In this document: positions 5,779-13,980 of the stretch, piece after piece
How positions within the stretch are numbered: the stretch's first letter is position 1
How the letters are laid out: each line of letters opens with the position of its first letter
DNA from: Microbacterium sp.
GTDB taxonomy: Bacteria > Actinomycetota > Actinomycetes > Actinomycetales > Microbacteriaceae
Assembly: GCA_003524435.1 (NCBI GenBank)
Contig: DQHP01000131.1
Span: forward strand, 1-14,710
DNA length: 14,710 nucleotides
Direction: 5' to 3'
Program-made: the position numbers and the translations under genes
Notes under the pieces: model-generated
What the model was told of the DNA's origin: nothing
The model's database searches: none
Seen by the model: the letters and a program-made list of their open reading frames with translations, nothing else

Positions 5779-6554
5779 AGCCCCTGCCAGGCGGGTTTGT
5801 TCTCGAACGCGTAGCGGTAGTAGTCGGCGAGCTTCAGTTGCGATGCCGCAGCCTCATCAACGATGACCGTCACATGCTCGTGCAGCTGGATCGCCGAGGC
5901 TGGCAGCAGTGCGCTGACCGGCCCCTCGAGGGCCTCTGCGACCGCCCGAGCTTTTCCTTCACCAAACGCCAGCAGCACAAGGTGACGGGCGCGGAGGATC
6001 GTACCGAGTCCCTGAGTGATGCAGTGCACGGGGACGTCATCGATGGAGTCGAAAAAGCGCGCGTTGTCCTTGCGCGTCTGTTGGGTGAGCGTCTTCACTC
6101 GTGTGCGTGACGCAAACGAGGACCCGGGCTCATTGAAGCCGATGTGTCCGTCCGTGCCGATACCGAGAATCTGCAGGTCAACACCACCGGCAGCGTCGAT
6201 GGCTGCCTCATAGTCAGCGCCTGCGTGCTCGACACCTTCTCGCGCCCCGTTGGGCGTGCGAATCTGTTCGGGGTTCAGTCCAAGCGGCTCGACCACTTCG
6301 CGCGTGATGACCGAACGGTAACTCTCTGGATGAGCCGGGTCAATGCCCACGTACTCGTCGAGCGCAAAGCCACGCACCTGAGAAACATCGGTACCCGCAA
6401 GACGCGCGTGCAGCGCTTCGTAGACGGGCAGCGGCGTAGAGCCCGTCGCTAGACCCAACACCGCGTCAGGGCGACTGCCGATGAGTCTCACGATCTCTTC
6501 AGCGGCCAGGCCGCCCGCAGCAGCAGAGTTCTCAACGATGACGACTTCAGCCAT
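5775..6554 (-). CDS. nagB: Glucosamine-6-phosphate deaminase/isomerase
   Basis: 259 residues. It converts glucosamine-6-phosphate to fructose-6-phosphate and ammonia, feeding amino sugars into glycolysis. Motifs seen: ATGSTP (36-41) for phosphate binding, FALDEYVG with D66, the candidate proton-transfer Asp, and GIGTDGHIGFNEP (131-143) with D135, H137 and E142 of the active site. Length fits the family (about 260-266). ATG 6554 is chosen because the family N-terminus starts at MAEVVIVENS, an AAGGAG ribosome site lies about 9 bases upstream, and the longer open frame intrudes into the kinase gene. The start overlaps the last 8 bases of the ROK kinase, indicating translational coupling. It is the last gene of the ROK repressor-kinase-nagB operon. 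Confidence 0.96.
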   Translation of the reverse strand: MAEVVIVENSAAAGGLAAEEIVRLIGSRPDAVLGLATGSTPLPVYEALHARLAGTDVSQVRGFALDEYVGIDPAHPESYRSVITREVVEPLGLNPEQIRTPNGAREGVEHAGADYEAAIDAAGGVDLQILGIGTDGHIGFNEPGSSFASRTRVKTLTQQTRKDNARFFDSIDDVPVHCITQGLGTILRARHLVLLAFGEGKARAVAEALEGPVSALLPASAIQLHEHVTVIVDEAAASQLKLADYYRYAFENKPAWQGL

Positions 6555-7518
6555 GAACGGCAGTCTCCTTCTCGGGGATGCGCGACCCCACCAGTGCGGC
6601 GCCGAGAGCGGCCGCGGGGGAACCGGCGGGAAGCATCTCAATCCTCTCATCGAGGTGCAGCGAACGCAGAAACGGCGAGCCCGCCGCGTCCGCAATGAGA
6701 GCAGTACGGATGCCGTCGCCAAGGCGCTCACCAAGAGCAGTGAGCCCTCCACCAATGACAACCGTTTCCACATCGGCGCTGAGCACCAAAACCCGCACGG
6801 CGGCTGCCGCACCGCGGGCGAGGTCAGCGCGCAGCATCAGAGCTTCGGTGTCGCCCTGGTCTGCGGCGTCGAAGATGTCGCGAATGGGAAGCGCGCCGGG
6901 CTTGCCCCATGCGCGAGCAAGGGCGCCCCCACCGCAGAGCGTCTCTATGCAGCCGCGTTGACCACAACTGCATACTCGCCCGTTGGGGTCGACAGAAATG
7001 TGTCCGACTTCTCCCGCAGTGCCGCGAGAGCCGCGCCACAGCGCGCCATCGATGACGATGCCGGCGGCGACCCCCGTGCCGAGGTTGAGGTAGGCCATCG
7101 ACTCATGACCTGCGTCAGAGCGAAGGGCCGCTGCCCCCAGAGCAGCCGCCTTGACATCGTTTTCGACGAACACCGGCGCCGCAAGTTGCTCACCCGCGCG
7201 CGTCGCCAGTGCGAGAGATTCCACACCGAGGTTCACCGCGTGCAGGACGATCCCGTCGTGTGTGTCGACCAGTCCGGGAATTCCCACACCAACACTCGTG
7301 ACATCGCCGCTGTCAAAGCCGACTTCGACTTGCAACTCTCGCACGCTGTCAACGACGTCAGAGACGACCGCGTCTTCGCCGTATCCGGTGGCACGGCGGA
7401 TACGGCCAACAATCTCACCGCTGACGCTAAGCGCGAGAGCATCCGTCTTCGTCCCGCCGATGTCCAGGCCCACGCGAATGGACCGGTCATCCAGACCGGC
7501 CGGAACCGCTGATGCCAC
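6547..7518 (-). CDS. ROK-family sugar kinase (probable N-acetylglucosamine kinase or glucokinase)
   Basis: 323 residues. The ATP phosphate loop is LDIGGTKTDAL (D19, G21, G22, T23). N120-D121 in FVENDVKAAALG gives the general base D121. E170 and H173 lie in AGEVGH, and the ROK zinc motif is CSCGQRGC (C183, C185, C190) followed by E192. All catalytic elements are present, so this is an active kinase, unlike its paralogue directly upstream. Placed before nagB, the likely reaction is ATP-dependent 6-phosphorylation of cytosolic GlcNAc or glucosamine; glucokinase is the main alternative. The start is GTG 7518-7516 with GGGAG about 8 bases upstream; its G is shared with the TAG stop of the repressor gene (1-nt overlap). 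The 3' end overlaps nagB by 8 bases. Confidence 0.9.
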   Translation of the reverse strand: MASAVPAGLDDRSIRVGLDIGGTKTDALALSVSGEIVGRIRRATGYGEDAVVSDVVDSVRELQVEVGFDSGDVTSVGVGIPGLVDTHDGIVLHAVNLGVESLALATRAGEQLAAPVFVENDVKAAALGAAALRSDAGHESMAYLNLGTGVAAGIVIDGALWRGSRGTAGEVGHISVDPNGRVCSCGQRGCIETLCGGGALARAWGKPGALPIRDIFDAADQGDTEALMLRADLARGAAAAVRVLVLSADVETVVIGGGLTALGERLGDGIRTALIADAAGSPFLRSLHLDERIEMLPAGSPAAALGAALVGSRIPEKETAVHG

Positions 7519-8705
7519 TATGAGACTCCCAGCTGTCCGGAGAGCACCATGACAGCAGCACCGCGCAGGACAATGTCGTCTTGTCGCGTAAGCCGGATCA
7601 CGACATCGTCGAATACGCCTTCCAGCGTGCGATTACGCAGTGTCGCGGTAGCCGCTTCGATGAATGTGCCTTCGAGCAGATCAGCGGGGCCCGAAAGAAC
7701 CACCTCGGACAGGTCAAGTGCCGTAACGATGGGCGCAATGGCGATGGCCATGCGTGCACCGGCATCGCGGAGAATCTCCTCGCGTTTGGCGGGATCTGCG
7801 GCCACCGCATCGCGAAGACGGGTGACACTGAGCCACGCTTCAAGGCAGCCGTCTCGGCCGCAGATGCAGCGCGGACCACCGTCAGTGCCGACCACGACGT
7901 GTCCGATCTCACCGGCAGCGAACCGGCTGCCGAGCATCGGCTGGCTGCCCGCGATGAGTCCGGCACCGACACCGAACCCGATCTTGATCAGCATGAAATC
8001 CGCCCGAGCATCACCGAAGGTGTACTCGGCCAGCACCGCAGCGTTCGCGTCGTTACGGGCAAGAACCGGTAGATCGAGATCAGCACCGAGCTGAGCTTCG
8101 AGCGGAAAGTCACTCCAGCCGAGGTTGGGAGCATTGAGCACAACGCCGTCCGTGCGTACGACGCCAGGGGTTCCGACACCAACGCCGAGCAGTGACGCGG
8201 TTGACGCAGCGATGAGGCTCTGGCTCAGCTCACGGACGGCGGTGTATGCCGCATCGCCGTCGGGGTGTGCAGGTCGCTGCACTTCATGGCGCTCGAGAAC
8301 GTCGCCATCGAGTGTGAGCACGGCGCCGCGAAACACTTCAGCATCGGAAAGGTCAAGGCCAATGATCTGATGCCCGAGCCGGTCGATATCGATAAGGATC
8401 GCTGGCTTTCCCGGTCCCGCGGTCTCTCGCACTCCCAGCTCAACCACAATGCCGTCGACGATGAATTCGGCAACAAGATCAGAAATCGTCACTCGCGTGA
8501 GGCCCGTCTCACGGGACAGATCCGCACGACTCATCGCTCCTGCGTGGTAGAGCGTCTGCAGCACCAGCGCCCTGTTGTGTCCGCGTGCATGTTCGGGGAG
8601 CACCTTCGACCGGGAGCGCAGGTGCCGTGAAGGCCCGAAGGCATGTGAATTCGCCCCGGCATAGCCAGCGGGGGTCGGGTGACGCAGCTCATCCGAATCG
8701 GACAT
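7518..8705 (-). CDS. ROK-family transcriptional repressor (NagC/Mlc-like)
   Basis: 395 residues. A winged helix-turn-helix lies at about 42-95 (HNRALVLQTLYHAGAMSRADLSRE ... TRVTISDLVAEFIVDGIV), followed by a ROK sugar-binding domain. The kinase P-loop is degenerate: GLDLSDAEVFRG replaces the GGTK core, so no phosphorylation is expected. Sugar-contact residues remain: N218, D219, E266 and H269. The zinc motif CICGRDGC (C280, C282, C287) is intact. It is the first gene of an operon with a ROK kinase and nagB, and has its own operator at the start codon, so autorepression relieved by an amino sugar or its phosphate is the expected logic (inference). ATG 8705 has no good ribosome site at normal distance (AAGG 13 bases away), so the mRNA may be leaderless. 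Confidence 0.93.
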   Translation of the reverse strand: MSDSDELRHPTPAGYAGANSHAFGPSRHLRSRSKVLPEHARGHNRALVLQTLYHAGAMSRADLSRETGLTRVTISDLVAEFIVDGIVVELGVRETAGPGKPAILIDIDRLGHQIIGLDLSDAEVFRGAVLTLDGDVLERHEVQRPAHPDGDAAYTAVRELSQSLIAASTASLLGVGVGTPGVVRTDGVVLNAPNLGWSDFPLEAQLGADLDLPVLARNDANAAVLAEYTFGDARADFMLIKIGFGVGAGLIAGSQPMLGSRFAAGEIGHVVVGTDGGPRCICGRDGCLEAWLSVTRLRDAVAADPAKREEILRDAGARMAIAIAPIVTALDLSEVVLSGPADLLEGTFIEAATATLRNRTLEGVFDDVVIRLTRQDDIVLRGAAVMVLSGQLGVS

Positions 8706-8707
8706 GT

Positions 8708-8730
8708 TTGTTAGTACACCTTACGAACAA
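8708..8730. promoter_or_regulatory. ROK-type operator at repressor start
   Basis: Inverted repeat TTGTTAGTA (8708-8716), CACCT, TACGAACAA (8722-8730): eight of nine arm positions are complementary. Lengths and A/T-rich ends resemble operators of NagC/Mlc/XylR-type ROK repressors. It ends three bases from the repressor ATG (8705) and overlaps a candidate -10 element, so binding should block transcription of the repressor-kinase-nagB operon. Confidence 0.65.
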
Positions 8731-8741
8731 TAAATACGCAA
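8713..8741 (-). promoter_or_regulatory. Candidate promoter of ROK repressor operon
   Basis: On the minus strand, TTGCGT (8741-8736) lies 17 bp from TGTACT (8718-8713). Transcription would begin near 8706, at or next to the ATG. The matches to consensus are partial (3/6 and 4/6). The overlap with the operator supports the assignment. Confidence 0.35.
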
Positions 8742-8744
8742 GCC

Positions 8745-8774
8745 TTGGCACTTTGTGCGCCAGCAGGTTTATCA
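8745..8774 (+). promoter_or_regulatory. Candidate promoter for lipoprotein gene
   Basis: TTGGCA (8745-8750) with an 18-bp spacer to TTATCA (8769-8774) points rightward toward the lipoprotein gene, leaving a 5' leader of about 160 bases. Nothing else convincing was seen in the 237-bp gap between the divergent genes apart from the ROK operator. Confidence 0.35.
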
Positions 8775-8942
8775 AAATGTTACTTTGCAAATGAGCGGCA
8801 AATATCGCCATATCGCCGCGAAATCACAACACGAATGGGCTGTTCTCCCCATCAAGGCGGCCCGCAGATTGTGATGTACTTAAGGCTGACCGGAGATTTA
8901 CGCCGCAGTTCGTGGCGCCGCAATCATTGAGGGGACTCATAA

Positions 8943-9419
8943 ATGAACCGCCGTATCGCCGCCTGGACGATCGCAACCGTAGCCGTCCTGGGCCTCACCG
9001 CTTGCTCGGGCGCTCCCGCAGCCGAGGACGCCTCCAAAGACTCCGACAAGGCCGATGACTCTGCTGCTGTCGAGGAGACGAACACCGACCAGTCCGTAGA
9101 AGACGCCTGTGGCATCGTCATCCCCGAGATGACCGAAGCCAGCAGCGCCATGAACGATGTCGACGCCGCTGCTGCTGACCCGCAGGCAACAGTTGACCAG
9201 TTCAACGAGGTCGTTACCGCGCTCGGCGAGACCGCTGACAAGGTGACCAACCCTGAGGTCAAGGACGCAACGACCGCCGTCTACGACGACTTCGTCAAGC
9301 TTGCTGACATCCTCGAGAAGGTTGTCGTTGACCAGGACGTTTCCGCTTCTGAAGACCTGGGCACGATCTCCAGCGACATGATGGAGTCGGCAACAGCTCT
9401 CCAGGAACTCTGCAGCTAA
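8943..9419 (+). CDS. Small secreted lipoprotein of unknown function
   Basis: 158 residues. A lipoprotein signal peptide (MNRR, hydrophobic core 5-19) ends in the lipobox GLTA-C21, so the mature protein is expected to be acylated at C21 and anchored outside the membrane. A short acidic, Ser/Ala/Asp-rich spacer (22-50) precedes a helical domain (~52-158). Two further cysteines, C56 at the start and C157 at the very end of that domain, could form a disulfide joining its ends (inference). I do not recognise a family. GAGGGG at 8929-8934, eight bases before ATG, is a good ribosome site. It is a single-gene unit: divergent from the ROK repressor and closed by a strong hairpin. Confidence 0.88.
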   Translation: MNRRIAAWTIATVAVLGLTACSGAPAAEDASKDSDKADDSAAVEETNTDQSVEDACGIVIPEMTEASSAMNDVDAAAADPQATVDQFNEVVTALGETADKVTNPEVKDATTAVYDDFVKLADILEKVVVDQDVSASEDLGTISSDMMESATALQELCS

Positions 9420-9431
9420 TTAGCCGTATTC

Positions 9432-9471
9432 ACGAATGGCCCTGCAACCGTCTGGTTGCAGGGCCATTCGT
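9432..9471 (+). terminator. Strong hairpin terminator after lipoprotein
   Basis: An 18-bp perfect inverted repeat (9432-9449 with 9454-9471) closes on a GTCT loop, 12 bases past the lipoprotein stop. The right arm ends CCATTCGT and is followed by CTCTCATGA, so there is no long U-tract, common for actinobacterial terminators. Confidence 0.85.
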
Positions 9472-9522
9472 CTCTCATGAGATTGCTGAATAACCGTTGC
9501 CGCTCTGTTACCCACCACCCCG

Positions 9523-9528
9523 TATGAT
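9523..9528 (+). promoter_or_regulatory. -10 element of L,D-transpeptidase gene
   Basis: TATGAT matches the -10 consensus at five of six positions and would start a transcript near 9535, about 28 bases before GTG 9564. The -35 side is weak: TTGCCG (9497-9502) is 20 bp away, longer than usual. Confidence 0.45.
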
Positions 9529-9563
9529 AAAGGGACATCACACTGAACCTGGGGGGTGAATGC

Positions 9564-11015
9564 GTGACTGATTTGATCGCGCCACCTGGCGCCGATACGG
9601 CACAGAACACCGCTATCACAGAGGCTCTGCCGCCGAATGACGGCGACCGTCCTGTGGAGTGGGCGCCGCGCGAATCCGCACCAAAGAAGCGTCGCGTCGG
9701 CCTGTGGGTCGGCGTCGGTGTCGGTGCTCTCGTGCTCGCGGGCGCCGCGGCATCCACAGTCCTCATTGCCCCTGGCACGACAATTGCGGGTATTCCTGTG
9801 GGCGGCCTCACTCCCGGTGCTGCCGCTGAAGTCGTCAATTCGCGTCTCGCCAACTTCGAGGTAAACCTCACCGATGTCAGCGGCGACCCCGTCGTGACCG
9901 GTGCTGATCTTGGTGCCTCCGTCGATGCGGGCGCTCTGGCTGACGCTGCCTTTGCTTCTCACCCGATGTGGAACCTGGGCCAGTGGATGCCTGAGCCCAT
10001 CGCTGGCGAAATCACCCTCGACCCCGAGGCCTCGAACAGCACTCTTCGCGCACTCATGCCCGAGAGCTTTCAAGATGCAGTCGATGCCGGCGTCGTGTTT
10101 GACCAGGCCGCTAACACTTACGCCACGACACCTGCAGAAAGCGGCACCGGCGTCAATCTTGACGACCTCACCGCAGCCATCACCACGGCAGTCGACGACG
10201 GTGACAGCACCCTGAGCTTCTCCGGTGCCCCCACTGAAATGCCGGCAGCCGTCTCAGACGAAACAGCGGCAGGCACCGCCGAAACAATGAACACGATGCT
10301 CGCCTCAATCGGCTTCTACGTCGGCGAAGAGCGCACCGTTCCGGTAACTCCCGCCGTTGCCGCAACCTGGCTTACGGTCGTCGACGAAGGCGGAGAACTG
10401 CACATCAGTGCCGACGAAACTGCGATTCAGGCTGTCGTCGACACTCTCCCATCGCTCGTCAACCGCGAAGCAGTGAATGCACGCTCTGTCGTCAATTCCA
10501 GCGGCGACGTGCTGCGCGAACTGACCCCCGGTGTCAACGGCCGCGAACTGGGCGACGTCAGCAATGCCGCGAGCCAATTCGCTGAGCAGCTGGAATCCGG
10601 TAACGCCGTGTTCAAGCTGGATGCCACAGAGACGAAGTTCGAAACGGCGACGGTCGTACGCCGCGTTGATCTGAACCTCAGCACTCAACGGGCCACCGCC
10701 TACGAGAACGATCAGGTCGTCAACTCCTGGGCGATCTCCTCTGGTCTTCCCGGTAGCCCCACCCCCACGGGCAACTTCTCCGTCTTCGCGCATACCGCGA
10801 TGCAAGACATGGGTTGCTTCGAAGGTGCGGCGTACTGCACCGAAGACGTGCCGTGGAGCACCTGGTTCGCACCAAACATTGCTTTCCACGGCGCGTACTG
10901 GCACAACAACTTTGGCCAGCAGATGAGCCACGGTTGCGTCAACATGCCCGTCAGCGCAGCTAAGTACATCTACGACTGGGCACCGGTTGGCTCGGCGGTC
11001 TCCGTCCACTGGTGA
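9564..11015 (+). CDS. L,D-transpeptidase with VanW/PG_binding_4-type region
   Basis: 483 residues, probably a membrane-anchored peptidoglycan cross-linking enzyme (3-3 links or attachment to meso-DAP/lysine stems). A cytoplasmic Pro/acidic N-terminus (1-40) and KKRR (41-44) precede a membrane helix at ~46-67, giving N-in topology. Residues ~70-350 form the extracellular spacer; PG_binding_4-like features include GIPVGGLTPGAAAEVV (76-91) and the ELTPGVNGREL region (~319-329). The YkuD catalytic domain (~367-483) has H442, H447 and the core S455-H-G-C458-V-N460 with nucleophile C458. C418 and C425 could form an extra disulfide near the active site. The start is GTG 9564, with GGGGGG seven bases upstream; the ATG at 9560 is out of frame. 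It is monocistronic, between two strong hairpins. Confidence 0.95.
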   Translation: MTDLIAPPGADTAQNTAITEALPPNDGDRPVEWAPRESAPKKRRVGLWVGVGVGALVLAGAAASTVLIAPGTTIAGIPVGGLTPGAAAEVVNSRLANFEVNLTDVSGDPVVTGADLGASVDAGALADAAFASHPMWNLGQWMPEPIAGEITLDPEASNSTLRALMPESFQDAVDAGVVFDQAANTYATTPAESGTGVNLDDLTAAITTAVDDGDSTLSFSGAPTEMPAAVSDETAAGTAETMNTMLASIGFYVGEERTVPVTPAVAATWLTVVDEGGELHISADETAIQAVVDTLPSLVNREAVNARSVVNSSGDVLRELTPGVNGRELGDVSNAASQFAEQLESGNAVFKLDATETKFETATVVRRVDLNLSTQRATAYENDQVVNSWAISSGLPGSPTPTGNFSVFAHTAMQDMGCFEGAAYCTEDVPWSTWFAPNIAFHGAYWHNNFGQQMSHGCVNMPVSAAKYIYDWAPVGSAVSVHW

Positions 11016-11036
11016 CCTGCCGCTGACACAGCCTCT

Positions 11037-11086
11037 AAAGCGAAGGAGGGGGCGGATGCCGTAGCATCCGCCCCCTCCTTCGCTTT
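11037..11086. terminator. Bidirectional terminator between convergent ldt and icd
   Basis: A perfect 23-bp inverted repeat (11037-11059 with 11064-11086) closes on a CGTA loop. AAAG at the left base and CTTT at the right base give a short U-run in either direction. It begins 22 bases after the transpeptidase stop and ends 6 bases before the icd stop, so it can serve both genes. Confidence 0.93.
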
Positions 11087-11091
11087 GTGCG

Positions 11092-13311
<2,220 letters not shown>

Positions 13312-13429
13312 CGGGAGTTTCTCCGTTCACGAGTCAAATTTGTCTCGATACCAAGATACCTGAGTGGCCTGGATGACGTTTCCCACAGGTTTCCGCGCAG
13401 GACCCTCCCAGAGAGGTTACCCTGGGCAT

Positions 13430-13888
13430 ATGTCGGAACTGCGAATGGTCGAACTCTCCGCTGCGACGATTGTCGCCGTCAACAACCTGTCCCTCAAGCC
13501 AGGTCAGGAACAGTACCTTGCACCGGTGTCCTACGGCATCGCGGCAACAGTGATCAACCCTCAAACGTCTTGGCAACGTGTAGTTCTCGACGGTGATGAG
13601 GTCGTGGGCTTTGTCAGCGCGAGCTTCGATCCTGAGGCGCCGGAAGAGCACTTCCGCTCAGTGTTGTGGCGCATCAACGTCGATGCCGATGACCAGCGCC
13701 GCGGCGTCGGACGCTTTGCCGTCGACAAACTGCTCGAAGAAGCGCGCAAGCGCAACATGGATCGCGTAGATGTCATCTACGAAGCTGGCGAGGGCGGCCC
13801 CGAGGCATTCTTCCACCGTGTGGGATTCACCCCTGTGGGTGAAACGGAATACGCCGAGGTCATCGCAACAATCACCTTCGCTGGCTGA
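13430..13888 (+). CDS. GNAT-family N-acetyltransferase
   Basis: 152 residues. Transfers an acetyl group from acetyl-CoA to an amine. The acetyl-CoA-binding motif A is clear: LWRINVDADDQRRGVG (R/QxxGxG in QRRGVG), followed by a helix, FAVDKLLEEARKRN. The C-terminal GPEAFFHRVGFTPVGE segment is the usual GNAT beta6-beta7 end. The layout (N-terminal VELSAATIVAVNNLSL, then WRINVD) recalls Blt/PaiA-type polyamine acetyltransferases, but the substrate is not proven. ATG 13430 is preferred over the frame opening at 13364, because the domain begins at MSELRMVELSA and GAGAGG (13411-13416) lies upstream, 13 bases away and thus far. It is divergent from icd. Confidence 0.85.
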   Translation: MSELRMVELSAATIVAVNNLSLKPGQEQYLAPVSYGIAATVINPQTSWQRVVLDGDEVVGFVSASFDPEAPEEHFRSVLWRINVDADDQRRGVGRFAVDKLLEEARKRNMDRVDVIYEAGEGGPEAFFHRVGFTPVGETEYAEVIATITFAG

Positions 13889-13892
13889 TACC

Positions 13893-13937
13893 GGCGGCGA
13901 GGTCTCGGATCCCCTCCCCCACCGAGGCCTCGTCGCC
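13893..13937. terminator. Hairpin between convergent GNAT and hypothetical gene
   Basis: GGCGGCGAGGTCTCGG (13893-13908) pairs with CCGAGGCCTCGTCGCC (13922-13937) over 16 positions, two of them G-U wobbles, with a 13-nt C-rich loop. A T-rich stretch (TATATTTTTGG, 13949-13959) follows on the plus strand. It begins 4 bases after the acetyltransferase stop and probably ends that transcript, perhaps also the minus-strand one. Confidence 0.65.
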
Positions 13938-13980
13938 TTCCTCCGACTATATTTTTGGTCTTACTCAGACGTCGCGAAGG

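Noticed and set aside
6555..6812. N-terminal extension of nagB
   Set aside because: Lies inside the ROK kinase coding region in another frame; family proteins begin at MAEVVIVENS.
6481..7512. 343-residue open frame on the plus strand, opposite the ROK kinase
   Set aside because: Antisense to intact ROK kinase and nagB start; no recognisable motif or ribosome site.
8822..8876. ATCACAA ... TTGTGAT inverted pair in the lipoprotein leader as a regulator site
   Set aside because: Seven-base arms about 40 bases apart; too far for a dimer site and too weak for a hairpin call.
10305..11009. 234-residue minus-strand frame opposite the L,D-transpeptidase
   Set aside because: Mirrors the catalytic domain coding strand; composition is random and it has no domain.
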